A stretch of 64,000 nt of DNA from Variovorax sp. MHTC-1 (GCF_003984645.1 NZ_RWKI01000001.1:186001-250000), one strand, 5' to 3'. Positions 44,956 to 54,644 are shown, counted from the first letter of the stretch. Made by a program: numbers and translations. Notes: generated by a model from the letters alone, not told the origin.

Positions 44956-45944
44956 GTGCCATGACCTCTCCCACGCTGGTCGTCGAGGGCCTCAGGACCG
45001 CGTTTTCCACCCGTGCCGGCGTCGTCAAGGCGGTGGACGACGTGTCCTTCAGCGTGAAGCGCGGCGAGATCATGGGCCTGGTCGGCGAGTCCGGCTCCGG
45101 CAAGTCGATGACCGGCTATTCGATGCTGGGCCTCGTCGATCCGCCGGGCAGGGTGGTGGGCGGCAAGGTGCTGCTCACGCAGCGCAGCGGGGAACAGATC
45201 GACCTGCTGCAGCTGTCGCCGCGTGCGCTGCAGCGCGTGCGCGGCAACCGGGTGGCGATGATCTTCCAGGACCCGATGATGACGCTCAATCCGGTGCTGC
45301 GCATCGACACGCAGATGGTCGAGGCGATCCGCGCGCATCACGACGTGAGCTTCGGCGCCGCGCGTGAACGCGCAGCCGCTGCGCTCGCCGCGGTGGGCAT
45401 CGCCTCGCCGCACGCACGCCTGTTGGCCTATCCGCACCAGTTCTCGGGCGGCATGCGCCAGCGCGTGGCGATCGCGATCGCGCTGCTCAACCAGCCCGAT
45501 CTCATCATTGCGGACGAGCCGACCACGGCGCTCGACGTCACGATCCAGGGCCAGATCCTGGCCGAGATGCAGGCGCTGTGCCGCGAGTCGGGCACGGCGC
45601 TGATCTGGATCACGCACGACCTCTCGGTGGTGGCGGGCCTCGCCGACACGGTCTCGGTGATGTATGCCGGCCGCATCGTGGAGCAGGGCGCAGTGGCGGA
45701 CGTGCTCGAGGCTCCGAGCCACCCCTATACGCGCGGACTCATCGCGAGCGCCCCGTCGCGCAACGTGCGCGGCCGGCCGCTCGCGCAGATCCCGGGCATG
45801 ACGCCCTCGCTGCTTGCGCTGCCCCCCGGCTGCGCCTTCCAGGAGCGCTGCGGCCGCCGCGCCGCGGCCTGCAGCGCCGCACCGCCGCTCACGCAGCTGG
45901 GCGAGCGGCAACTGCGCTGCTTCCATCCCTTTCAGCCGGCCTGA
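44952..45944 (+). CDS. ABC transporter ATP-binding protein (DppD type)
   Basis: ATPase subunit, 330 aa. Walker A GESGSGKS, the signature [15 protein letters not shown], Walker [13 protein letters not shown] and the H-loop WITHDL are present. The C-terminal oligopeptide-transporter domain has the cysteine-containing [14 protein letters not shown] motif seen in Dpp/Opp ATPases. It pairs with the following ATPase. Confidence 0.94.
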   Translation: MSAMTSPTLVVEGLRTAFSTRAGVVKAVDDVSFSVKRGEIMGLVGESGSGKSMTGYSMLGLVDPPGRVVGGKVLLTQRSGEQIDLLQLSPRALQRVRGNRVAMIFQDPMMTLNPVLRIDTQMVEAIRAHHDVSFGAARERAAAALAAVGIASPHARLLAYPHQFSGGMRQRVAIAIALLNQPDLIIADEPTTALDVTIQGQILAEMQALCRESGTALIWITHDLSVVAGLADTVSVMYAGRIVEQGAVADVLEAPSHPYTRGLIASAPSRNVRGRPLAQIPGMTPSLLALPPGCAFQERCGRRAAACSAAPPLTQLGERQLRCFHPFQPA

Positions 45945-45947
45945 CGA

Positions 45948-47021
45948 ATGCCAACCACTTCCTCCCTCCCTCTGCTGGAACTTCGCGGGGTCTCCAAGCG
46001 CTTCGTGAAGAAGCCCGATGCGGCGGCCCGCCTGGCGGGCCTGCTGGGCGCGAAGGTCGCCGACCAGACCGTGCACGCCGTCGACCGCGTCGACCTCGAG
46101 GTGCGCCGCGGCGAGGTGGTCGGCCTGGTGGGCGAATCCGGCTGCGGCAAGTCCACGCTGGGCCGCATGGCGGCCGGCCTGCACGGCCTCACCGAGGGAG
46201 AGCGCTGGTGGCAGGGCGAGAACACCGTGGCGCTCGAAGACCGGCTCGGCAGCGCGGCCTGGCGGCGCCGGATGCTGGCCGTCCAGATGATCTTCCAGGA
46301 CCCGTACGCGAGTCTCAATCCGCGGCTGCGCGTCCAGCAGATCATCGGCGAGGCGCCGGTTGCGCACGGGATGATCGAGGCGTCGGACCAGCAGGCGGTG
46401 GTGGCCGAGCTGATGCACAAGGTCGGGCTGGACCCGCAGTTCATGCGGCGCTTTCCGCACCAGTTCTCCGGCGGCCAGCGTGCACGCATCGGCATCGCGC
46501 GGGCGCTCGCGGTCGAGCCCGCGCTGCTGATCTGCGACGAGGCGGTCGCGGCGCTCGACGTCTCGATCCAGGCGCAGGTGATCAACCTGTTCATGAAGCT
46601 GCGCGACGAGCTCGATCTCACCTATCTCTTCATCAGCCACGACCTCGGCGTGGTGCGGCACATCAGCGATCGCGTGGTCGTGATGTACCTCGGGCGGGTG
46701 GTGGAATCCTCGTCGGCAGAGGACCTGTTCGAGGAGCCGTTGCACCCTTATACGCAGGGTCTGCTGGAAGAGGCGCCGCGGCTGGAGGTGCGCAGGAAGA
46801 CCTATGTCGCGATCCGGGGAGAGATCCCGTCCCCGATGAACCCGCCCCGAGGCTGCCATTTCCATCCGCGCTGCCCGCAGGCCTTGCCGCGCTGCGCGGA
46901 AGAAGTGCCGGCGTTGCGCAATGTGACGGCAGGCCGATGGGTGGCCTGCCATCGCGTGCAAGCCGACGAAAGCTGGCATGCCGGCACCCCCCGGATGGCT
47001 GTGACCGAGAGCGCGCCGTGA
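45948..47021 (+). CDS. ABC transporter ATP-binding protein (DppF type)
   Basis: Second ATPase, 357 aa. Walker A GESGCGKST, signature FSGGQRARIGIARAL, Walker B LLICDEAVAALD (Ala in place of the usual Pro-Thr after Glu), and the C-terminal Opp-type motif CHFHPRCPQALPRC. It begins 3 bp after the previous gene and overlaps the following flavoprotein by 4 bp. It completes the importer. Confidence 0.93.
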   Translation: MPTTSSLPLLELRGVSKRFVKKPDAAARLAGLLGAKVADQTVHAVDRVDLEVRRGEVVGLVGESGCGKSTLGRMAAGLHGLTEGERWWQGENTVALEDRLGSAAWRRRMLAVQMIFQDPYASLNPRLRVQQIIGEAPVAHGMIEASDQQAVVAELMHKVGLDPQFMRRFPHQFSGGQRARIGIARALAVEPALLICDEAVAALDVSIQAQVINLFMKLRDELDLTYLFISHDLGVVRHISDRVVVMYLGRVVESSSAEDLFEEPLHPYTQGLLEEAPRLEVRRKTYVAIRGEIPSPMNPPRGCHFHPRCPQALPRCAEEVPALRNVTAGRWVACHRVQADESWHAGTPRMAVTESAP

Positions 47022-48805
47022 AGATCGTGGTGATGTCCTGGCTCGCGCGCGAGACGGTGGAGATCTTCCTGCGCAGCAACATCGCCTACCGGCCGGACCT
47101 CGCGGCCAGGCCGGCGCATGTGGCGGGCGATGAGCTGGCGCTGCTTGCGCCCGATGTCGTGATCGCGCGCGCTGCAGACGGCGAAGCCGTCGCCGCGCTG
47201 CAGGCCTTGCTGCCGGACTGCCGCTTCATCGTCTGCCGCCTCGCAAGCGCGGAGCCGGCGCGCGACCTGCCGCAACCCGGCGCGCGCTGTGCGTGGGTTT
47301 GCGCCTCCACCTGGGAACGCGCGGAGTACGAGGCCTTCGTCCTGGCCGAAGCGCTTTGCCGCCCGCGGCACTGGCCCCATCCGCCGGCGATGGGCGGACA
47401 GCCGGCGGACGTGATCCTCGTCGGTGCAGGCGTAGTCAATCTCGTGACGGCGCTCGTGCTGCGCACGCACGGCTTCGATGTCTCGGTGGTGGATCGCATG
47501 GCCGATCCGCTGGCCTCGGAGCACGAGCGGCCTCGCGGCGCAGGCGCCACCTTCGGCGGCAGGGATGCGCGGATCTTCTCGTTCAACGAATCGCGGCAGC
47601 ACCTCGCCTGTTCGCCGCGCTACACGCCGCAGACGCACACGCAGTTTCGCGCCAAGGTGTCGCAGGACGGCTGGCTTTCGCGCGTGCCGGAGCATCTTGG
47701 CGCGCGCGAGCAGCAATGGATCCGGCAGCTGGAGCAGGTGCCGCCGTGGGTTGCGCTCGCGTACGGCAACGACATCGTCGGCTTCAACCGGCAGAGCGCC
47801 GCGCGCTGGCAGGAGATCTTCAGCCTCCATCCCGAGATCCTGCAGGACGCGCACTACATCGGCCGGCTCCTGCGGGTCTATCCGGACCAGGCCTCCTTCG
47901 CCGCGGCGCGGACGGCCGAGGCGGAGATCGGCGCGCTGATCCGCACACTCGACCTGCGGCGCCTGCGCGACGACGAGCCCGCATTGGCCGACGCCATCGA
48001 CCGCGGCGCGATCGCGGGCGCGCTTGCCGTGCGCGGCTTCTCGCTCAACATCCAGCGCTTCGGCCGCAACCTGGTCAGGCTGCTGCAGGAGCTGGGCGTG
48101 CGCTTCTCGTGGCAGCAGCAGCTCGAGACGATCCGGCACGACGACGCCGGTGCGGTGAGCGGCCTGGTCATCGGCGGACAGCTCTGCCGCGCCCGGCACT
48201 ACGTGATCTGTCCGGGCGCGCATGGCCGCTCGATCGAGGGGCGCAGCGCGGCGCTGGATGCGATCGGCGCGATGGTGGGCATATGGGTCACGTTGCCGAA
48301 CGATGGCATGCCCTTGTCCTCGCCGCTCAAGGTGCGGCGGCGCGGCTTCGGCAGCGGCGAGGCGGCGCAGGGTGCCAACATCGTGCCGGGGCGCGATGCG
48401 TCCGGCGCGCCGGTGCTGCATTGCAGTTCGGGCCATGGCTTCGTCGGCGTCGATGCGGCCGACGTGCGCGCAGCGGACCTCGAGGAGCTGGCGCGCTGCG
48501 TGATGCAAACGGCCGAGGATCTGTTCGGCGACAAGTTCCACCGCGCGCGCAGCAGCGGCCTGATCGGCGCTACCCCGGAATATTGCATCCGTCCCTGGAC
48601 GCCTTCCGGCCTGGGCCTGCTCGAAGTGCAGGACGCGGCGAGCGGCGGCCGTCTCGTCGTCAGCGGCGGCCACAACACGGGCGGCTTCGCCCAGTCGCCC
48701 GAGGTGGCGCAGGCGGTGCTGTGCGCACTGCAGGAGAGGCCGCATCCGATGCACGCGCTCTACCATCCGCGGCGCTTCGCGGACGTGTTCGAGGCGAGTG
48801 CATGA
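47018..48805 (+). CDS. FAD-dependent oxidoreductase (DAO family) with N-terminal extra domain
   Basis: A 595-residue flavoprotein. The D-amino-acid oxidase-like FAD domain starts only near residue 128 (DVILVGAGVVNLVTALVLRT; the third Gly of GxGxxG is Asn). It continues through RGFSLNIQRFGRNLVRLL to the C-terminal FAD segment SGLIGATPEYCIRPWTPSGL. About 125 N-terminal residues form an additional alpha/beta domain opening MSWLARETVEIFL that I cannot assign. It starts at GTG 47,018 overlapping the ATPase stop; ATG 47,033 is an alternative. Probably oxidises an amino-acid-like precursor or product of the NRPS. Confidence 0.85.
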   Translation: MKIVVMSWLARETVEIFLRSNIAYRPDLAARPAHVAGDELALLAPDVVIARAADGEAVAALQALLPDCRFIVCRLASAEPARDLPQPGARCAWVCASTWERAEYEAFVLAEALCRPRHWPHPPAMGGQPADVILVGAGVVNLVTALVLRTHGFDVSVVDRMADPLASEHERPRGAGATFGGRDARIFSFNESRQHLACSPRYTPQTHTQFRAKVSQDGWLSRVPEHLGAREQQWIRQLEQVPPWVALAYGNDIVGFNRQSAARWQEIFSLHPEILQDAHYIGRLLRVYPDQASFAAARTAEAEIGALIRTLDLRRLRDDEPALADAIDRGAIAGALAVRGFSLNIQRFGRNLVRLLQELGVRFSWQQQLETIRHDDAGAVSGLVIGGQLCRARHYVICPGAHGRSIEGRSAALDAIGAMVGIWVTLPNDGMPLSSPLKVRRRGFGSGEAAQGANIVPGRDASGAPVLHCSSGHGFVGVDAADVRAADLEELARCVMQTAEDLFGDKFHRARSSGLIGATPEYCIRPWTPSGLGLLEVQDAASGGRLVVSGGHNTGGFAQSPEVAQAVLCALQERPHPMHALYHPRRFADVFEASA

Positions 48806-51800
48806 TGCGCGGCGCTGCGGCGCTCGCCGCACCCTCGCTGACGCAGCTGCTGCTCCACGGCTTGCGCCACGGCCATGCCGAGATGCTGGTGCAGGCCGAC
48901 GCCTGTCGCGTGACGCGCAGCGAGTTCGAGCAGCGCGTCGTGGCGCAGATCGCGCGCTTGCGTGGACACGGCGCCACGCAGGGGACGCGCGTGCTGCTGC
49001 ACGGTGTCGCCACGCCGTCGCTCGTCGCGATGCTGGTGGCCTGCCTGCTCGAAGGCCTGGTGGTGGTGCCGATCGACGCGACGCTGCCCGCGCAGCGCAA
49101 GCAGGCGATGGTGCAGGCGGCAGCGCCGACGCTCAGCTTCGACTTCACGCAGGACGAGGCCGAAGCCTGGTCCGGCACACCTGGCCTGGGCCTGAGCGAC
49201 ATGGTCTTGCCGCAGGTGGCGCAGGACGCCCCGTGCTACGTCTTCTTCACCTCCGGAACCACCGGTCGGCCGAAAGGCATCGTCGGCCGGCGCGGCGGAC
49301 TCGCGCACTTCCTGGCCTGGGAGGCGGGGGTGCTGGGCCTCGCGCCGGGCGAGCGCGTCGGCATGCTCACGCGCCTGTCCTTCGACGTGGTGCTGCGCGA
49401 CCTGCTGCTGCCCATCGTCGCCGGCGTCACGGGCTGCGTCCCGCCGCAGGGCGAGGTTCAGAGCCCCGCGCAGGTGCTGGAGTGGCTGGCAGACATGCAG
49501 GTCAGCGTGATGCACACGGTGCCCTCGCTCGCCCGGAGCTACCTGGCCGCGCGTCCTGCCGGCTTTCGCAACGATGTGCTGCGCCACACGCTCTTTGCCG
49601 GCGAGCCGCTCACCGGCGCGCTGGTCGAGCGCTGGCGCGCCGCCTTCGCGCGCAGCGCGGTGCACAACCTCTACGGTCCGACGGAGACGACGCTCGCCAA
49701 GTTCTGGGCGTTGGTCCCCGACCCAGCGCCGGAGGGCATCCAGTCCTGCGGCATGCCGCTGCCGCAGACCTCGGTGCGCATCGTCGACGAAGAGGTCGCG
49801 CCCGTGCCCGCTGGGCAGCTCGGCGAGGTACTGATCCGGACCGTCCACCGGTCGCTCGGCTACCTTGATCCGTCCGAGCCTGCCGCGCGCAGCTTCGTCG
49901 AGCACGAGGGCGTGCCCGGCTACCTGAGCGGCGACCTCGGCTGGCTCGACGCGCAGGGCGCGCTGCACCTGCGGGGGCGCAAGGACCACCAGCTCAAGAT
50001 CCTCGGCACGCGCATCGAGCCGGTAGGCGTCGCAGCGGTGCTGCAAGCCCACCCGGACGTGGACGATGCCGCCGTGGTCTGCGTGACGGACGACGCCGGC
50101 GATGCGCAGCTGGTTGCGTACTTCACGACCGCAAGCGATGCCGAAGCCGTCCGCCGGCGCCTGCGGCCCTACATGGCCGAGCGATTGCCCGCGGCGGCGG
50201 TGCCGAACCGGTTCATCGCGCTCGACGTGCTGCCCGTCACGGCCAACGGCAAGCTCGATCGATCGCGCCTGCCCGCTCCCTCGAGCGCCTCGCCCGACGC
50301 GCCGCTTTTCGATGACCCGCTGGCGCAGGCAGTGGCCGACGCCATGGCGGCCGCGCTCGGCGTGGGGCTGGTCGGCGCGGCCGACGACTTCTTCGCGCTC
50401 GGCGGCGATTCGCTGGCCGCGGTGCAGCTGTGCATCGAGCTCGAAACGCGCTCGGCAATGCATCTGCAGCCCGCGGCCCTGCTGCATGCAGCGTCGCCGA
50501 GCGAGATCGCGAACCATCTTCGCGCGCATGGCGGCAAGGCGCCCGAGCCCATCCCGGCCGCGCCGCGCACGACCTGGTTCGAACTCAGCCCGCAGCAGCG
50601 CCGCTACTTCCGCACCTTCTGCGCGGGCGGCAATGGCAACTGGTGCAATATGGTCGCTGTCTTCGACCTGCCGCCCGCCACCGGCCGCCATGCGCTGCAG
50701 CACGCACTCGCCGAGATCGCGCTCAAGCACAACAGCCTGCGCCTGCGCTTTGCCCAGGACGAGCGCGGCACGGTGATGCAGTCGATCGATCCGGGCTCCG
50801 ACTTCGACGTGCGCGTCTGCGATCTGAGTGCCGAAGCGCACGCGCACGTGGCCGCGACGATCGAAGCCCTGCGCATTGCCGAGGGTGAGCAGGCGATCGC
50901 GCTCTTCGGCGTCGGCCCCCTGTTCCGCGCCACGCTGCTGCTGCTGCCGGACGATGCGCGCAAGCTGCTGTGGACGGTGCATCACCTCGTGAGCGACGGC
51001 ACCAGCCAGGGCTTGTTCGCGCAAGAGCTCGCTGCGCAGTTGGCCGGCGACAAGACCGAGGTGCCGCCGTCCTTCCGGGACATGGCAGCGTCTGCGCAGC
51101 GCAGGCCGGGCCAGGATGCGGCGCGCGCGTACTTCCGCGCGCTGATGAGTCCGCCCCGCACGCACCGCTACCTGCCGCCGATGGTCGAGTGCGCCGATCC
51201 GCAGCGCTGCCTGGCGCTCGAGACATCGCTGGCGGCGCCGTTGCGGGCCATGCTGCGCAGCGCAGCGCGCCGGCAGCGCTGCACGCCGTACGTATTCTTC
51301 GTCGCTGCGTATTTCCGGCTCGCGGCCTCGCTTGCGCGGCAAGAGGACATCGCCATCCTCACGCCCCTGGCGGGCCGCGCCCATCCGCAGATCGCGCGCG
51401 CCATCGGCGACTTCATCAACCTCGTGCCGCTGCGCGTGATGCAGGTTCACCGCCTGAAGCCGCGCGAGCTCCTCGCTGCAGTCCGCGCGCAGATCGAAGG
51501 CGCCGCCGCGCACCAGGCCTGGCAGTTCGACGAGCTGCTGGACGACCTGGGCATCGCTTTCGACCCGGACCGCAATCCGCTGACCGGCTTCTCGCTCAAC
51601 TTCATGCCGAACAAGTCCACCGGTTCGGCCGCGGCGCTTCGGCATGCCGATCGCGGCTACCGGCTCAAGTACGACCTGCTGTTCCTGGTGCGCGACCACA
51701 GCGATGTCACGAACCTCGAGGTCCAGTACCGTGCCGGTCTCCTTTCGCCCGCCGCGGTGGAGCGCGTGGCCGAGGACTACAGCCACCACCTGGAGATGCT

Positions 51801-51813
51801 TTGCCATGCCTGA
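48802..51813 (+). CDS. Single-module non-ribosomal peptide synthetase (A-T-C)
   Basis: NRPS of 1,003 aa. Adenylation domain (about 10-500) with A3 FFTSGTTGRPKG (148-159), A4 SFDVVLRD with the amino-acid-binding Asp, A5 NLYGPTETT, A7 YLSGDLG, and A10 TANGKLDR. Carrier domain with phosphopantetheine Ser537 (FFALGGDSLAAVQ). C-terminal condensation domain with HHLVSDG (His727-His728-x3-Asp732-Gly). There is no thioesterase or reductase. It would activate one amino acid and condense it with a free amine or amino acid. No dedicated phosphopantetheinyl transferase lies in the window. The activated residue cannot be assigned by eye. Confidence 0.93.
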   Translation: MMRGAAALAAPSLTQLLLHGLRHGHAEMLVQADACRVTRSEFEQRVVAQIARLRGHGATQGTRVLLHGVATPSLVAMLVACLLEGLVVVPIDATLPAQRKQAMVQAAAPTLSFDFTQDEAEAWSGTPGLGLSDMVLPQVAQDAPCYVFFTSGTTGRPKGIVGRRGGLAHFLAWEAGVLGLAPGERVGMLTRLSFDVVLRDLLLPIVAGVTGCVPPQGEVQSPAQVLEWLADMQVSVMHTVPSLARSYLAARPAGFRNDVLRHTLFAGEPLTGALVERWRAAFARSAVHNLYGPTETTLAKFWALVPDPAPEGIQSCGMPLPQTSVRIVDEEVAPVPAGQLGEVLIRTVHRSLGYLDPSEPAARSFVEHEGVPGYLSGDLGWLDAQGALHLRGRKDHQLKILGTRIEPVGVAAVLQAHPDVDDAAVVCVTDDAGDAQLVAYFTTASDAEAVRRRLRPYMAERLPAAAVPNRFIALDVLPVTANGKLDRSRLPAPSSASPDAPLFDDPLAQAVADAMAAALGVGLVGAADDFFALGGDSLAAVQLCIELETRSAMHLQPAALLHAASPSEIANHLRAHGGKAPEPIPAAPRTTWFELSPQQRRYFRTFCAGGNGNWCNMVAVFDLPPATGRHALQHALAEIALKHNSLRLRFAQDERGTVMQSIDPGSDFDVRVCDLSAEAHAHVAATIEALRIAEGEQAIALFGVGPLFRATLLLLPDDARKLLWTVHHLVSDGTSQGLFAQELAAQLAGDKTEVPPSFRDMAASAQRRPGQDAARAYFRALMSPPRTHRYLPPMVECADPQRCLALETSLAAPLRAMLRSAARRQRCTPYVFFVAAYFRLAASLARQEDIAILTPLAGRAHPQIARAIGDFINLVPLRVMQVHRLKPRELLAAVRAQIEGAAAHQAWQFDELLDDLGIAFDPDRNPLTGFSLNFMPNKSTGSAAALRHADRGYRLKYDLLFLVRDHSDVTNLEVQYRAGLLSPAAVERVAEDYSHHLEMLCHA

Positions 51814-52741
51814 GACAACCAAGCCGCCGGCCGCGGAGTACGCCTTGCTGCTGCTGCTCGCCACGCTCTGGGGTGGCTCGTTCACGCTCATCAAGGTGGC
51901 GCTTGCGGACTACCCGCCGGCCTCGCTGGTCGCGCTTCGCGTCCTCGTCGGCGGGCTGGTGCTCGCAGCGCTCGCGGCCGCCAAAGGCCTCGCGTTCCCG
52001 CGCAGCTTGCGCCGCTGGGGTGAGCTCTTCGTGCAAGGCCTGCTGCAGGGCGCGCTGCCCTTCACGCTGATCAGCTGGGGCGAGCTGCACATCGCGAGCA
52101 GCCTGGCCGGCGTCATCAATTCGACGGTGCCGATGTTCGCGTTCATGCTGTCGGTTTTCGTGCTCGGTTCGGCGCCCTTCGTGCCGCGCAAGTTCGCGGG
52201 CGTCGTGCTGGGGCTGCTCGGCGTGCTCGTGATCGCCGGCGCGGAGGCAATCGGCGCGCTCGAAGGCACGAACCTGCTCGCGGTGCTGGCCGTGCTCGGC
52301 GCGAGCGTGTCCTATGCCTGCGGCGCGGTTTTCGGCCACCGCTTCGACGACCAGCCGCCGCTGGTGACGGCGGCGGCCTCGCTGCTGTGCGGCAGCATGC
52401 TGATGGTTCCGATCAGCCTGGCGGTCGACCGGCCATGGACCCTCGCGCCCGGCTTCGAGACCACGTTGGCGGCGCTCGGCCTGGCGCTGCTCTCGACCGC
52501 GCTGACCAGCGTGATCTTTTTCCGGCTCATCCGCACGCTGGGCTCGGTGGCCACGACCAGCAATGCCTACCTGCGTGCGCTGTTCAGCGTGCTGTTCGGC
52601 GTCTTCTTCCTGTCCGAGCCGCTCGGCTGGAATGTCGTGCTGGCCGCGGCGCTGATCCTCGGCGGCGTGGCCTTGATCACCTGGAAGGGCGGGACGGCGT
52701 CGCCCGCCGGCGCCGCGCAAGGGCAGGGCGCGCGTTCATGA
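51806..52741 (+). CDS. EamA/DMT family transporter
   Basis: Ten-helix drug/metabolite transporter, 311 aa, with two EamA repeats (ALLLLLATLWGGSFTLIKVA; and the second beginning around residue 165). Such proteins export amino-acid-like metabolites, including opine metallophores. It overlaps the NRPS 3' end by 8 bp and the following flavoprotein by 4 bp. It is the likely exporter for the operon's product (inference from position). Confidence 0.92.
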   Translation: MPETTKPPAAEYALLLLLATLWGGSFTLIKVALADYPPASLVALRVLVGGLVLAALAAAKGLAFPRSLRRWGELFVQGLLQGALPFTLISWGELHIASSLAGVINSTVPMFAFMLSVFVLGSAPFVPRKFAGVVLGLLGVLVIAGAEAIGALEGTNLLAVLAVLGASVSYACGAVFGHRFDDQPPLVTAAASLLCGSMLMVPISLAVDRPWTLAPGFETTLAALGLALLSTALTSVIFFRLIRTLGSVATTSNAYLRALFSVLFGVFFLSEPLGWNVVLAAALILGGVALITWKGGTASPAGAAQGQGARS

Positions 52742-54543
52742 CGATCGAACTCGCCATCGTCGGCGCCGGGCCCTGGGGCGTGGCCGTGCTGGACCGCCTG
52801 GTGACGACGGCGCGGCGGAAGCCAGAGCTGCAGGTCGCGTTGAACGTCATCGATCCTGCCGGGCCGGGACCGGGGGTGCATCGGCCGGAGCTGCCTTCGT
52901 TCCTGCTCCTCAACACGGTGTCGGGCCAGATCGACAGTTTCAGCGCCTCCCACTTCGGCGAGGCACCGCTGCCCGGCGCCGCGAGCTTCGTGGAGTGGCT
53001 GCGGGCGGCGCGCGCCATCGAGGCCGATCCCCACGGCTTCCTGCCGCGGGCGCTCTTCGGCGAATACCTGCGCCACGTGGTCGAGGTGCTGCAGAGGCAA
53101 GCGCCTTGCAACCTCGCGCTGCGCATGGTGCGCGCGTCGGTGTCGGAGCTCTCGCTCGCGGCAGAAGGCCGGGTTCGCGTGGTGCTCGACGACGCTTCTT
53201 CGCTGACCGTGGACCACGCATTCGTCTGCACCGGCCACGGGCTCGCGGACCCGCCGGACCCGCCGCCCAGCGTGGCAGCGATCGCCGCCTATCCGGTCGC
53301 CGGACTCGAGCGCATCGAGCCTGGGAGCGCAGTGGGCATTGCCGGCAGCGGCCTCGTGGCCGTCGATGTCGTGGCGGCACTGACGCATGGCCGCGACGGG
53401 CGCTTCATCGAGGGCGGGGACGGTGCGCTGCGCTACCTGCCCAGCGGCAGGGAGCCCGTGATGTACGTTCATTCGCGCACCGGCACGCCCTTCGCATGCC
53501 GCCCCGCGGTGTCCTTCGATCTCTCGACCGTGCATCGCCCGCTCTTCTGCACCGAAGCGCACCTCGCCGTTCGACGCGCGGTGCGGGGCAGGGCGGGGCT
53601 GCAGCTCGAAGAAGACGTGCTCGCACCGATCTGCGCCGAGATGCGGTCTGCCTACCTGTTCCGCGCGCTGGCGATCGCGCAGGGCGAGCAGGCCGCCGCG
53701 GCGTGCCACGAAGCGCTGTCCGCGCTGGCTTTCTCCGACGTGCGCGAGGCGTGCCTTCGTCGATGGCCGGCGATGGCGTCGTTCTGCCCCGAGCAGCTGC
53801 TGATGCCCGACCCGCGCGCCAGCTGGAACTCGGCCGCCGCCTTTGCTGCCGGCTTCGAAGAGCGCCTGGATTTCGACGTGGCAGAGGCGCGCAAGGGCGA
53901 GGCGGGCAGTCCGTACAAGTACGCCTTGGAGATGCTGCGCGTGCTGCGGCCTTTCATTCGCGAGGGCGTGGAGTTCGATGCGCTCGCGCCGGCCTCGCGA
54001 CGCCTGTTCCATGGCCGCGTCGCGCCGCGCATTCAACAACTGGTGGTCGGTCCGCCGGTGTCGCGCGGCCGGGAGTGGCTGGCGCTGATGCGATGCGGCC
54101 TGCTGCGGCCGGAGCTCGGGCCGTCGCCGGCGATCGAGCGCGATCCCGCGCGCGGCTTGTGGCGCGCGCGCAGCCGCGCCTTCGACGTGCCGCTCGTGAG
54201 CGTCCTCGAACAGTGGGTGGATGGCCGCGCCCCGCAGCCCGTGGCCGAGCGCGGTGGACCTTCTCTTCTTTCGGCGATGGTTCGCTCGGGCCTGGTTGCA
54301 GCGACACCCGCTTCACCGGCCTGCATCGACCGGTCGGGCCACCCGATCGACGCGACCGGCCTCTCTGTGCGTGCGATCACGCTGCTGGGCGTGCCTGTGG
54401 AAGGCAACAGCTACTTCAACCATTACCTTCCGTCGCCGCGCAGCCGCGCACGTGTGTACGAAAGCATTCAGATCGCCATCGACGAGCTCCTTTCGAGGCT
54501 GCCCGCACCCGTGGAAGGCGCGTCGCTCGGCGTCGGAAGCTAA
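52738..54543 (+). CDS. FAD/NAD(P)-binding protein, probable flavin monooxygenase-like
   Basis: A 601-residue protein of the NAD_binding_9-type FAD/NAD(P)-binding family. The N-terminal Rossmann motif is IELAIVGAGPWG (GxGxxG) and a second dinucleotide-binding motif lies near residue 200 (AVGIAGSGLVAVDVVAAL). The C-terminus PVEGNSYFNHYLPSPRSR is family-like. It may N- or C-oxygenate the amino-acid-derived product. Last gene of the operon, translationally coupled to the exporter; its stop overlaps the second copy of the 40-bp element. Confidence 0.82.
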   Translation: MTIELAIVGAGPWGVAVLDRLVTTARRKPELQVALNVIDPAGPGPGVHRPELPSFLLLNTVSGQIDSFSASHFGEAPLPGAASFVEWLRAARAIEADPHGFLPRALFGEYLRHVVEVLQRQAPCNLALRMVRASVSELSLAAEGRVRVVLDDASSLTVDHAFVCTGHGLADPPDPPPSVAAIAAYPVAGLERIEPGSAVGIAGSGLVAVDVVAALTHGRDGRFIEGGDGALRYLPSGREPVMYVHSRTGTPFACRPAVSFDLSTVHRPLFCTEAHLAVRRAVRGRAGLQLEEDVLAPICAEMRSAYLFRALAIAQGEQAAAACHEALSALAFSDVREACLRRWPAMASFCPEQLLMPDPRASWNSAAAFAAGFEERLDFDVAEARKGEAGSPYKYALEMLRVLRPFIREGVEFDALAPASRRLFHGRVAPRIQQLVVGPPVSRGREWLALMRCGLLRPELGPSPAIERDPARGLWRARSRAFDVPLVSVLEQWVDGRAPQPVAERGGPSLLSAMVRSGLVAATPASPACIDRSGHPIDATGLSVRAITLLGVPVEGNSYFNHYLPSPRSRARVYESIQIAIDELLSRLPAPVEGASLGVGS

Positions 54544-54580
54544 GAATTTACAAGGCGCCGTCACGGGCGTTTGGTAATTT
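54541..54580 (+). promoter_or_regulatory. Conserved 40-bp promoter/operator element, copy 2
   Basis: Same 17-base left block as at 40,151, the same 13-base gap and right block TTGGTAATTT. It begins at the TAA stop of the upstream flavoprotein and lies 106 bp before the LuxR-type start. It therefore links transcription of the biosynthetic operon and its putative regulator, consistent with co-regulation or autoregulation. Confidence 0.65.
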
Positions 54581-54644
54581 GCGTCGAGGAGAAGAGTTCC
54601 GGTTTCGACACGATATCTGGAAAGCCCTTGCGGGCTGGATCACC

